Shown: positions 1 to 5,122 of the stretch, piece after piece
Position numbering within the stretch: the stretch's first letter is position 1
Layout of the letters: each line of letters opens with the position of its first letter
Assembly: GCA_017408325.1 (NCBI GenBank)
Contig: JAFQUW010000147.1
Span: forward strand, 1-6,198
Direction of reading: 5' to 3'
DNA: 6,198 nt
Source of the DNA: Clostridia bacterium
Lineage (GTDB): Bacteria; Bacillota; Clostridia; Oscillospirales; SIG627
Notes under the pieces: generated by a model
Told to the model about the DNA's origin: nothing
The model's input: the letters and a program-made list of their open reading frames with translations, nothing else
The model's database searches: none
Translations under genes and position numbers: made by a program

Positions 1-43
1 TAGAGATAACAACAATACGGATGTTTTATTACAGGGTAAGAAT

Positions 44-89
44 AATTACTTGATTAAAAAATTAGCAGACACAATTATTTGATTAAAAA
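44..89. repeat. 17-bp imperfect direct repeat pair, period 29 bp
   Basis: The sequence AATTACTTGATTAAAAA at 44-60 recurs as AATTATTTGATTAAAAA at 73-89, with one mismatch in 17 bases. The two copies start 29 bp apart, roughly three helical turns, and lie about 60-105 bp upstream of the -35 region of the first promoter. The pair could be a binding site for a regulator, but in AT-rich DNA it could also be a chance or decayed duplication. Its presence is directly seen; any function is inference. Confidence 0.5.
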
Positions 90-123
90 TCCTCGGTTTT
101 CCACCAGTTCTTTTTTGTGTCTG
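66..123. repeat. spaced 9-bp inverted repeat
   Basis: CAGACACAA at 66-74 is the exact reverse complement of TTGTGTCTG at 115-123. The flanking bases G65 and T124 could add a wobble pair in RNA. The 40-bp interior contains the second copy of the TTGATTAAAAA repeat. It lies upstream of the predicted -35 element, so it is not part of the transcript from that promoter. It could be an operator half-site pair or the hairpin of an RNA reading in from upstream. The significance is uncertain. Confidence 0.35.
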
Positions 124-150
124 TGTATGCGGGGGAGAAGCTGTTTCCTA

Positions 151-180
151 TTGCGCGCCGTGGGGCGGATATGTTATAAT
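151..180 (+). promoter_or_regulatory. extended -10 sigma-A promoter of unit 1
   Basis: A perfect TATAAT at 175-180 is preceded by TG at 172-173, which gives the extended -10 form TGnTATAAT. A half-matching -35 candidate, TTGCGC, lies at 151-156 with an 18-bp spacer. Transcription would start around 187, leaving a leader of about 35-40 nt that includes the AGGAGG at 213-218. This is the only good promoter seen ahead of the first five genes. Confidence 0.75.
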
Positions 181-224
181 CAAAATAAGATATATTCTTC
201 AAAAAATCAATTAGGAGGCCGATG

Positions 225-506
225 ATGAAAGAAAGTGAAATGAAGTTTCAGATCATCAATGACGAGGGGGAAGCAGTCAACTGCGAGGTGCTGTTTACCT
301 ATGAACACGACGAAACGCACAAGAATTACATCGTTTACACCGACGACACCCTCGACGAGAACGGCAACACGAAGATCTACGCATCCATTTACGATCCGAA
401 TCAGGAGATCCGCGAGCTGCAGCCCATTGAAACGGACGAGGAATGGGATATGATCGAGGGGGTCATCGGTGAGGTTCTTGAGATGGTAAACGGTGAGAAC
501 GACTGA
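225..506 (+). CDS. DUF1292 family protein (YrzB-like)
   Basis: This is a small acidic protein of 93 residues that I recognise as the DUF1292/YrzB family, common in Firmicutes and of unknown function. The family pattern is visible: an N-terminal strand around FQIINDEGEAVNCEVLFTY, then a YIVYTDDTLDENGNTKIYAS segment, and an acidic helix ending ETDEEWDMIEGVIGEVLE. No membrane segment or signal peptide is present, so it should be cytosolic. Two adjacent ATG codons stand at 222 and 225. AGGAGG at 213-218 is 3 nt from the first and 6 nt from the second, so I prefer 225; a further in-frame ATG lies at 240. It is the first gene after the promoter at 151-180. It precedes the sirtuin gene by 54 nt, where there is a weak A/T palindrome (510-520) but no clear terminator, so co-transcription is likely. 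Confidence 0.88.
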   Translation: MKESEMKFQIINDEGEAVNCEVLFTYEHDETHKNYIVYTDDTLDENGNTKIYASIYDPNQEIRELQPIETDEEWDMIEGVIGEVLEMVNGEND

Positions 507-560
507 ACTGTTTTGAAAACAAGTCCAACACATTTTTTTGCAGTACACGGAGGAAAGCGA

Positions 561-1298
561 ATGGATCGGTTTCCATTTGGCGAGCTTGAAGCCGTCAAAC
601 GGATTCTTCACAATGCGAAACACGCGGTGTTTTTCGGCGGTGCGGGAGTGTCGACGGAGAGTGGAATCCCGGATTTTCGCGGAAACGGCGGGCTTTATGA
701 GTCCGAAGAGGAGTCCAACGAGTATTACCTCAGTCGGGAGTGCTTGACGCGCGAGCCGGAGAAGTTCTACCGCTTTTTCCGAAAGAATATGATGTTTCCG
801 TCCGCGCGTCCAAACGGGGCTCATCTCGCGCTGGCAAATTTGGAAAAACGCGGGATCATCCATGCGGTGATCACACAAAACGTCGATGCGTTGCACCAGG
901 CGGCGGGGAGTCGGCGCGTCATTGAGCTGCACGGGACTGCCGGGCGATACATCTGTACGGGCTGCCGAAGAGAGTACGACGCAGCTGAGGTCGACCACCT
1001 ACAGCCGATCCCGCTGTGCGGGGATTGCTCCGCGCCCGTTCGGCCGGACGTCACCCTGTACGGGGAGCCGCTGGATGGATTCAACTATGCCGACGCCCTC
1101 TCGGAAGTGAAGAAGGCGGACGTTTTGCTCGTGGGCGGTACATCGCTCGTCGTGCATCCCGCCGCGTCGTTGCTTGACGCTTTCTCGGGCGAGCATCTCA
1201 TCATCGTAAACCTTTCGCCGACGCCGTATGACGCTTTGGCCTCCCACGTGATCCGAGAGTCTCTTTCGAGCGCGCTGGGGCGGCTTGCCGAAGAATGA
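561..1298 (+). CDS. cobB: NAD-dependent protein deacylase, sirtuin (SIR2/CobB type)
   Basis: This 245-residue protein carries every hallmark of a SIR2-family enzyme, which removes acyl groups from lysines using NAD and releases nicotinamide and O-acyl-ADP-ribose. The NAD-binding GAGVSTESGIPDFRG motif is at residues 27-41 and TQNVDALH at 105-112. The catalytic His is His124 in ELHG. A zinc site is formed by two CxxC pairs (Cys132/135 and Cys153/156), followed by RPDVTLYGE (161-169) and GGTSLVVHPA (192-201). The length fits a single-domain bacterial sirtuin. The start is ATG 561, which has GGAGG at 549-553 seven bases upstream; a longer frame back to TTG 513 lacks a ribosome site. It is cytosolic and sits between the DUF1292 gene and the P-loop gene, with only 7 nt to the latter. 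The partners suggest a housekeeping role rather than defence. The choice between deacetylase and desuccinylase is not settled. Confidence 0.95.
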   Translation: MDRFPFGELEAVKRILHNAKHAVFFGGAGVSTESGIPDFRGNGGLYESEEESNEYYLSRECLTREPEKFYRFFRKNMMFPSARPNGAHLALANLEKRGIIHAVITQNVDALHQAAGSRRVIELHGTAGRYICTGCRREYDAAEVDHLQPIPLCGDCSAPVRPDVTLYGEPLDGFNYADALSEVKKADVLLVGGTSLVVHPAASLLDAFSGEHLIIVNLSPTPYDALASHVIRESLSSALGRLAEE

Positions 1299-1305
1299 TT
1301 GTGCA

Positions 1306-1809
1306 GTGAAACGTGTGCTCGTGATCGGCTGTCCCGGAAGCGGAAAGAGCACGTTTTCGCGCCGATTGGCGCAGAAAACGGGGCTCGAGCTGTTTCATTT
1401 GGACTTGCTTTATTGGCGTGCGGATCGCACCACCGTCTGCCGCGAGGACTTTGACGCGCGACTGGACGACGTTTTGTCCCGTGAGTCCTGGATCATCGAC
1501 GGGGATTATCCGCGAACGCTCGAAAGGCGGCTTGCGGCCTGCGACACGGTCTTTTTCTTGGATTATCCCGCCGAAATCTGTCTTGCCGGAATCGAGGAGA
1601 GACGCGGCACGCCGCGGGAGGATCTCCCGTGGACGGAGGTCGAAGGCGAGGCGGACGAGGAGCTTTTGGACGTTGTGCGAAGCTATGCTCACGCGCGCAG
1701 GCCGCGGGTGCTCGCACTCCTTTCGGGGCAGCGGGGAACGTGCGTTTATCGTTTCACCGAGCGCGCCGAGGCAGATTCCTTTCTCGCCGCCTTCGGCGAA
1801 GAAAATTGA
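1306..1809 (+). CDS. adenylate-kinase-like P-loop NTPase (FlaR / topology-modulation-protein-like)
   Basis: This 167-residue cytosolic protein opens with MKRVLVIGCPGSGKST, a Walker A loop at residues 8-16. It continues with the HLDLLYWRADRTTV segment (31-44), WIIDGDYPRTLERRL (62-76) and a hydrophobic strand TVFFLDYP (81-88) in the Walker B position. This is the layout of the adenylate-kinase-related family often labelled 'topology modulation protein' or FlaR. These proteins are presumed small-molecule or nucleotide kinases, and the true substrate is not known. The start is assigned to GTG 1306 because the P-loop strand then begins at the usual place. The ribosome site is poor (AAGAA at 1291-1295), and the gene begins 7 nt after the sirtuin stop, which suggests coupled translation. 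A TTG at 1285 would add seven residues inside the sirtuin gene. The 3' end of the gene lies within a strong hairpin at 1780-1804. Confidence 0.85.
   Translation: MKRVLVIGCPGSGKSTFSRRLAQKTGLELFHLDLLYWRADRTTVCREDFDARLDDVLSRESWIIDGDYPRTLERRLAACDTVFFLDYPAEICLAGIEERRGTPREDLPWTEVEGEADEELLDVVRSYAHARRPRVLALLSGQRGTCVYRFTERAEADSFLAAFGEEN
1780..1804 (+). other. RNA hairpin at the 3' end of the P-loop gene
   Basis: TTTCTCGCCG (1780-1789) pairs with CGGCGAAGAAA (1794-1804), with one bulged A and a CCTT loop, giving about ten base pairs. It ends just before the TGA at 1807-1809. No U-run follows, so it is not a standard terminator. Part of it is fixed by coding sequence, so pairing may be partly coincidental. 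It could shield upstream mRNA from 3' exonucleases. Confidence 0.45.
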
Positions 1810-1817
1810 CGAAAAAT

Positions 1818-1845
1818 CGCCGCGACTGTTTCAGCGTCTGCGGCG
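1818..1845 (+). other. intergenic RNA hairpin ahead of the membrane-protein gene
   Basis: CGCCGCGAC (1818-1826) pairs with GTCTGCGGCG (1836-1845), with a single bulged T at 1839. This gives nine pairs around a 9-nt loop. It occupies most of the 50-nt gap between the P-loop gene and the next gene, and stops four bases before the AGGAG ribosome site at 1849-1853. No U-run follows. It might mark an mRNA processing or stability boundary between the soluble and membrane parts of the operon. Confidence 0.45.
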
Positions 1846-1859
1846 GGCAGGAGAAACCG

Positions 1860-2270
1860 ATGAAACGGTCAACGAAAATCATCCTAACGGTCGTGTCCCT
1901 CGTCCTGTTTATGACGTTGCTTCCGTTTGCGGCGGTGACGTTTGCGCGCGATTGGGCGGTGACCGGACTGTGGTTTTTCGCCTTCTTTTTGGTCTATCCT
2001 CTGTTATCGGTCGCGCTGGGCATTCTGGCAGGGACGGAACTCGGCAAGCTGTGGTGGATCCCGCTTTTGACCGCTGCAGCGTTTCCGTTTTTGTTCGGCG
2101 TTGCCGTCGGAGCCGTGGTGTGGGATCTCTTCGTCTATTCGGCGATCTATCTTGCGCTCGGCGTCTTTTCGGCACTTGCGACTCATTGTCTCAAGCAGTT
2201 CGCCTCGACACGGAAAAACCGAGCGCGAGCAAAAACCGACTGTAAGACAGACGAAAGGAAAACGAAATGA
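1860..2270 (+). CDS. four-helix integral membrane protein, unknown function
   Basis: I do not recognise this 136-residue protein. It is almost entirely hydrophobic. Four membrane helices are apparent at about residues 7-28, 34-57, 65-86 and 89-112, followed by a very basic, lysine- and arginine-rich tail (113-136) that should stay in the cytoplasm. No catalytic motif or conserved charged residue inside the helices stands out; Asp89 at the start of the last helix is the only acidic residue near a helix. The start is ATG 1860, with AGGAG at 1849-1853 six bases upstream; the open frame extends further back but runs inside the P-loop gene. Its stop overlaps the next start as ATGA, so the two are probably translated together and may act together in the membrane. 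Confidence 0.8.
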   Translation: MKRSTKIILTVVSLVLFMTLLPFAAVTFARDWAVTGLWFFAFFLVYPLLSVALGILAGTELGKLWWIPLLTAAAFPFLFGVAVGAVVWDLFVYSAIYLALGVFSALATHCLKQFASTRKNRARAKTDCKTDERKTK

Positions 2271-2797
2271 TCCGACGGGATGAGGGAAAAAACGGTACGG
2301 TGATCGTTCCGATCTTCCATTGGTTTTTGTGCTTCTTTTGCCTCTTTGTCGGTGTTTTGTTATGGTTTTTGATCCTGCAGCCGATCCCGTGGGAGGAGCT
2401 CGGTCTGCCTGCGCCGCTTGCGTTTGTGCTCGCGGCTGTTTGGGCGACGCTTGCATTTGGGGTTGCTCTTTGGCAGATCGTGTGTTCACCGCGGAAGATC
2501 ACCGTGACAAACGAGGGTATCTCGGCGCACTTTTTCTTTTTTACTCGGCGCCTTTTGTGGCACGAGGTGCAAGATTGGGGACTCTCGTATTCCGGCACAA
2601 CGGGCTGGTTTTGCGATATGGCGGTGCTGTATTTTTCCCAAACGCCCCTTCTCCAAAAGAACGCACGAGAAAAGAAACTTTTTCGATGCAAATTCAAGGC
2701 ACATCTTTTCGGCGCAGACTACACCCGCGCGAAAACCGAGGTGCTCGCCGTTTTCCGGGACGCCACCGGTGCCTCACCCTTCATCGGAGAAGAATGA
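2267..2797 (+). CDS. two-helix membrane protein with bacterial PH-like domain
   Basis: This 176-residue protein has a short charged N-terminus and two membrane helices (about 13-37 and 49-72). A soluble C-terminal part starting SPRKITVTNEGISAHFFFFTRRLLWHEVQDWGL (74-106) resembles the opening strands of bacterial PH-like (bPH, DUF304-like) domains. Those typically show a basic strand, 'T.eGI', then 'l.W.eI.d' before a glycine. The assignment to that fold is by eye and moderate; the ligand or partner is unknown. The start ATG 2267 overlaps the stop of the preceding membrane gene by 4 nt and has AAAGGA at 2254-2259, seven bases upstream. The gene closes unit 1. No U-tract terminator follows, only a GC hairpin at 2811-2830 inside the next promoter region, so some read-through into unit 2 is possible. 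Confidence 0.82.
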   Translation: MIRRDEGKNGTVIVPIFHWFLCFFCLFVGVLLWFLILQPIPWEELGLPAPLAFVLAAVWATLAFGVALWQIVCSPRKITVTNEGISAHFFFFTRRLLWHEVQDWGLSYSGTTGWFCDMAVLYFSQTPLLQKNAREKKLFRCKFKAHLFGADYTRAKTEVLAVFRDATGASPFIGEE

Positions 2798-2810
2798 GGC
2801 GTGTTCCCAC

Positions 2811-2830
2811 CCCCGCGCTCTTGCGTGGGG
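2811..2830 (+). other. GC-rich hairpin overlapping the -35 region
   Basis: CCCCGCGC (2811-2818) pairs with GCGTGGGG (2823-2830) through seven Watson-Crick pairs and one G-U, with a TCTT loop. It sits 14 nt after the unit 1 stop. The following sequence, AGTTTGGTTG, is not a proper U-run, so it is at best a weak terminator of unit 1. The loop and right arm coincide with the -35 element of the next promoter. Confidence 0.45.
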
Positions 2831-2849
2831 AGTTTGGTTGTGGTATAAT
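2821..2849 (+). promoter_or_regulatory. extended -10 sigma-A promoter of unit 2
   Basis: A perfect TATAAT at 2844-2849 is preceded by TG at 2841-2842, forming TGnTATAAT. A TTGCGT at 2821-2826 gives a partial -35 with a 17-bp spacer. The start site should be near 2856, leaving a very short leader of about 20 nt before the GTG at 2875. The design closely mirrors the promoter at 151-180. Confidence 0.78.
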
Positions 2850-2874
2850 GGGGTCGAAAAAAGGAGGGGTGAAT

Positions 2875-3393
2875 GTGGAGAGTTTGTTTGAATTGCGCTA
2901 CGTATTGACGCCCGAGACCTACCGCGACTTTTTCCGTTGGGGATACTTTTACCGCCCGGCGAGTCTTGCGCTGAACATTTTCTGCATCATCTTCTTTTTG
3001 TTTGAACTGATTTTGTTGGTGCTCGGGCAGGGGTATAACTTGTTTTATATGCTGTTCTTTTTGCTCGTGCCCGTTCTACGTGTATTCGGATATTACCGCG
3101 CGTTGCGCCTGATGGGAAAGCGTCTTTTGGAGATCAACCAAGAACCGCCGATCAGCGAGATCCTCCTGTATTCGGATCACCTCCTTGACCGCGACAACCG
3201 CGGATCAAATTGCGAAGAGAAATATTTGGAGTATCAAAACATCAAGTGCGTCTACGAGTTGCGTCGGACGATCTTGATTTTGACGAATGCCAAACTGGTG
3301 TTTATTCTCCCCAAAGACGCCTTCGTCAAAGGGGACGCGGAGGGCTTGGTGCAGTATTTTCTTTCTCGCGGGATTCGGGTCTTGACCTATTAA
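2875..3393 (+). CDS. YcxB-like membrane protein
   Basis: This 172-residue protein starts with MESLFELRYVLTPETYRDFFRW, then has two membrane helices (about 30-50 and 54-72) and a soluble C-terminal domain. That domain (SEILLYSDHLL...EEKYLEYQNIKCVYELRRTILILTNAKLVFILPKDAFVKGD, residues 94-153) matches the YcxB-like family, including the 'Y..I..v.e....l.l......ilPK.aF' pattern. The function of the family is unknown. The start is GTG 2875, seven bases after AGGAGG (2862-2867). An in-frame ATG at 2848 is excluded because it lies on the -10 box and has no ribosome site. An out-of-frame ATG at 2873 overlaps the start and is better placed for spacing, which may lower expression. It is the first gene of unit 2, and the next begins 15 nt after its stop. 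Confidence 0.87.
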   Translation: MESLFELRYVLTPETYRDFFRWGYFYRPASLALNIFCIIFFLFELILLVLGQGYNLFYMLFFLLVPVLRVFGYYRALRLMGKRLLEINQEPPISEILLYSDHLLDRDNRGSNCEEKYLEYQNIKCVYELRRTILILTNAKLVFILPKDAFVKGDAEGLVQYFLSRGIRVLTY

Positions 3394-3408
3394 AGATCGG
3401 AGAAAAAT

Positions 3409-3633
3409 ATGCAGTCAAAAAAACGAAAAATGATCGCGCCGATCGTGGTGACGGTGCTGCTCGTGTTGTATTTTGCTTTCTATTTCGGGTTGTTGGTCTT
3501 TTTGCTGCCCGGATTTTGGAAGATCGCGCTCGGTGTTGCCCCGCTTTTGCTCGCGGCGGTGATGATCGGCGTCTGTGTACAGCGAATTCATGAAATCAAA
3601 AAAGGAGAAGAAGATGATCTTAGTCAATACTGA
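3409..3633 (+). CDS. small two-helix membrane protein
   Basis: This 74-residue protein has a basic N-terminus (MQSKKRKM), two hydrophobic helices at about 10-32 and 36-58, and a charged tail HEIKKGEEDDLSQY. I do not recognise a family and see no functional motif. The start ATG 3409 has CGGAGA (3398-3403) a few bases upstream. The tail overlaps the first 20 bases of the YbjQ-family gene, whose ribosome site (AAAGGAG, 3601-3607) is embedded in the codons for the KKGEE residues. The overlap with intact reading frames on both sides supports this being a true gene rather than a chance frame. Its likely place is the cytoplasmic membrane. Confidence 0.78.
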   Translation: MQSKKRKMIAPIVVTVLLVLYFAFYFGLLVFLLPGFWKIALGVAPLLLAAVMIGVCVQRIHEIKKGEEDDLSQY

Positions 3634-3931
3634 TTTTATCACCGGAAAAGAACTGGAGACCCTGTCGCTCGTCAAGGGCAGCACCATCCAGTCAAAGCAC
3701 ATCGGAAAAGACATCGCCCAGAGCTTTAAAACGCTCGTCGGCGGGGAACTGACCGCCTACAACGAGATGATGAATGAGGCGAGGGCACTTGCCACCAAAC
3801 GTATGGTCGCGGAGGCTGAGGCGCTCGGCGCGGATGCAGTCGTCAACGTTCGCTACGCTTCTTCCGCCGTGATGCAGGGAGCGGCCGAGGTCATCGTCTA
3901 CGGCACGGCCGTTCGCTTTTTGAACAAGTGA
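3614..3931 (+). CDS. YbjQ family / UPF0145 protein (putative heavy-metal-binding fold)
   Basis: This 105-residue cytosolic protein matches the YbjQ (PF01906-type, UPF0145) family over its full length. It begins MILVNTDFITGKELETLSLVKGSTIQSKHIGKDI, then VGGELTAYNEMMNEARALATKRMVAEAEALGADAVVNVRY, and ends QGAAEVIVYGTAVRF. Glycine and alanine positions in VGGE.. AY, LGADAVV and GTAV are family hallmarks. The family forms ring-like oligomers and has been described as 'heavy-metal-binding', but a physiological role is not established. No cysteine is present, so metal binding through thiols is not supported here. The start is ATG 3614, six bases after AGGAG (3603-3607), and overlaps the preceding gene by 20 nt. 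Its stop shares GTGA with the next start. The pair arrangement suggests balanced, coupled synthesis. Confidence 0.92.
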   Translation: MILVNTDFITGKELETLSLVKGSTIQSKHIGKDIAQSFKTLVGGELTAYNEMMNEARALATKRMVAEAEALGADAVVNVRYASSAVMQGAAEVIVYGTAVRFLNK

Positions 3932-4422
3932 CACCGAAAAAACTGCGGTTGATCGGGGTCCTTCTGCTTTCGCTCGCGGTTCTTTCTCTTGCGATTTCTG
4001 CCGTCGTTTTGTACGGTCGCACCCGCGCAGTCGACAACGTATTCGACGAGATCTGCGAGGAGATCGAGTGCGCGAGACGCGGAGAGGATTCCGTTTTGGT
4101 GCGCGAGGGAGAGACGGAGGTCAACACGATTTTGGCTCTTACGCACCGCGAATTTGACTTCATTCGCGTAGAGAAATTGAATATTACCATCGGCGGAGAT
4201 CGGGACAAGCTTCAGTTTTTCTTTCATCCTCAAGACATCTGTTACGAGTACGACCGCGCGACGAAAACGCTGACAGTCTCGCGCTGGGGTGAGTGTGACG
4301 CGTCGCGCTCGATACTTCGAGAGTGGTTTTTGCCGCTGTATTTTCAGTGGTGTTCGGAGGGCGAGGGGAGTGCGTTCTCCCTCGACGACCTCGGAATATT
4401 TGAAGTTGAGTACCATAGGTGA
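3928..4422 (+). CDS. single-helix membrane-anchored protein, unknown function
   Basis: This 164-residue protein has a basic start (MTPKKLRLIG), one hydrophobic helix at about 8-29 that ends near tyrosine 29, and a soluble remainder rich in acidic residues. There is no lipobox or signal-peptidase site that I trust, so the helix probably acts as an anchor, and whether the soluble part is inside or outside is not clear. The C-terminal half (LNITIGGDRDKLQFFFHPQDICYEYDRATKTLTVSRWGE) looks like alternating beta strands. I do not recognise the family. The start is GTG 3928, overlapping the YbjQ stop as GTGA. No Shine-Dalgarno precedes it and no other methionine occurs in the frame, so translation is probably by re-initiation. 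The next gene starts 21 nt after its stop. Confidence 0.75.
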   Translation: MTPKKLRLIGVLLLSLAVLSLAISAVVLYGRTRAVDNVFDEICEEIECARRGEDSVLVREGETEVNTILALTHREFDFIRVEKLNITIGGDRDKLQFFFHPQDICYEYDRATKTLTVSRWGECDASRSILREWFLPLYFQWCSEGEGSAFSLDDLGIFEVEYHR

Positions 4423-4443
4423 GCAGCAAAAAGGAAAAAGGAC

Positions 4444-5085
4444 ATGAGTACGCGCATCTTGTTTCAGGGTGATTCGATCACCGACGCGGGAAGAAACCGC
4501 GAGGACTTTTTCGGAATGGGCGTCGGGTATCCGAATCTGGTCAAGGCGACGCTCGGCACCGAAAAACCGGGGGCGTATGAATTTTTGAACCGCGGAGTGT
4601 CGGGGAACCGAATCGTCGACCTCTACGCGAGAATCAAGCTGGATTTTTTGAATTTGAAGCCTGACGTTGCCTCGATCTACGTCGGCGTCAACGACGTCTG
4701 GCACGAGCTCTCGCGCCAAAACGGAGTTTCGACCGAGAAATTTGAACGCATTTATCGGATGATGCTTGCGGAGATCTTTGAAGAATTGCCCGATCTGAAG
4801 CTGATCCTCATCGCGCCCTTCGTCCTGTTCGGAACGGCGACGACGGGCACTGAGGATCTGCCCGACCGATACGAGCGCTTCCGCGCCGACGTCGCCGAAA
4901 AGGCCGCCGTCACCGAGAAGATCGCGGCGGAGTTCGATTTGCCGTGTATCCGCCTGCAACCCATATTCGATGCCGCCTGCGAAAGTGCGCCCTCGGACTA
5001 TTGGACCGTCGACGGGGTACATCCCACCGTCTGCGGACACGAGCTTATCCGTCGCGCGTGGCTGGACGCGTATCGGACACTTTGA
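4444..5085 (+). CDS. SGNH/GDSL-family hydrolase (putative esterase)
   Basis: This 213-residue protein is a full-length SGNH hydrolase, a family of serine esterases, lipases and carbohydrate deacetylases. Block I is LFQGDSITDAG with the nucleophile Ser11. The block II glycine is Gly51 in NRGVSGN, the block III asparagine is Asn83 in YVGVNDVWHE, and block V is TVDGVHPT with Asp190 and His193 completing the triad. No signal peptide or membrane helix is seen, so it should act in the cytoplasm, which favours an acyl or acetyl esterase on small substrates. The substrate cannot be told from sequence. The start ATG 4444 has AAGGA at 4431-4435. It lies between two unknown membrane proteins in unit 2, with 37 AT-rich bases before the next gene. 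Confidence 0.93.
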   Translation: MSTRILFQGDSITDAGRNREDFFGMGVGYPNLVKATLGTEKPGAYEFLNRGVSGNRIVDLYARIKLDFLNLKPDVASIYVGVNDVWHELSRQNGVSTEKFERIYRMMLAEIFEELPDLKLILIAPFVLFGTATTGTEDLPDRYERFRADVAEKAAVTEKIAAEFDLPCIRLQPIFDAACESAPSDYWTVDGVHPTVCGHELIRRAWLDAYRTL

Positions 5086-5122
5086 TTATTTTACATTTTA
5101 CATCGATCAACGGGAGGAATCT

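Larger units (their letters stand above)
1..150. other. AT-rich upstream intergenic region
   Basis: This stretch is visibly richer in A and T than the rest of the window, at least up to about base 120, and I find no convincing gene in it. It holds an imperfect direct repeat (44-60 and 73-89) and a spaced inverted repeat (66-74 and 115-123), described separately. A run of six T at 111-116 has no good stem directly before it, so I do not call a terminator. It is probably the 5' regulatory region of the first operon, or the tail of whatever lies upstream. Confidence 0.6.

Noticed and set aside
507..540. Possible terminator between DUF1292 and the sirtuin (palindrome GTTTTGAAAAC and a run of seven T)
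   Set aside because: The stem is short, nearly all A-T and separated from the T-run by about 12 bases, so it is too weak to call.
513..560. TTG start for the sirtuin
   Set aside because: The 16 extra residues have no ribosome site and no family match, whereas ATG 561 has GGAGG at ideal spacing.
207..998. Antisense open frame of 263 codons opposite DUF1292 and the sirtuin
   Set aside because: It runs against two confident genes, resembles no family and crosses the unit 1 leader. It is a shadow frame.
561..1809. SIR2-based antiphage defence system
   Set aside because: The sirtuin is a single-domain CobB type with an intact zinc site and the usual length. No effector, Argonaute, HerA, TIR or large ATPase partner is present.
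2320..2874. Upstream extension of the YcxB-like frame
   Set aside because: The extension lies in another frame of the PH-like gene and crosses the promoter and hairpin. Its translation is arginine- and cysteine-rich nonsense, and the true start is at 2875.
5085..5111. AT-rich gap with ATTTTAC repeated twice (5088-5101) as a possible internal promoter
   Set aside because: There is no acceptable pair of -35 and -10 boxes, and the seven-base repeat is easily expected in AT-rich sequence.
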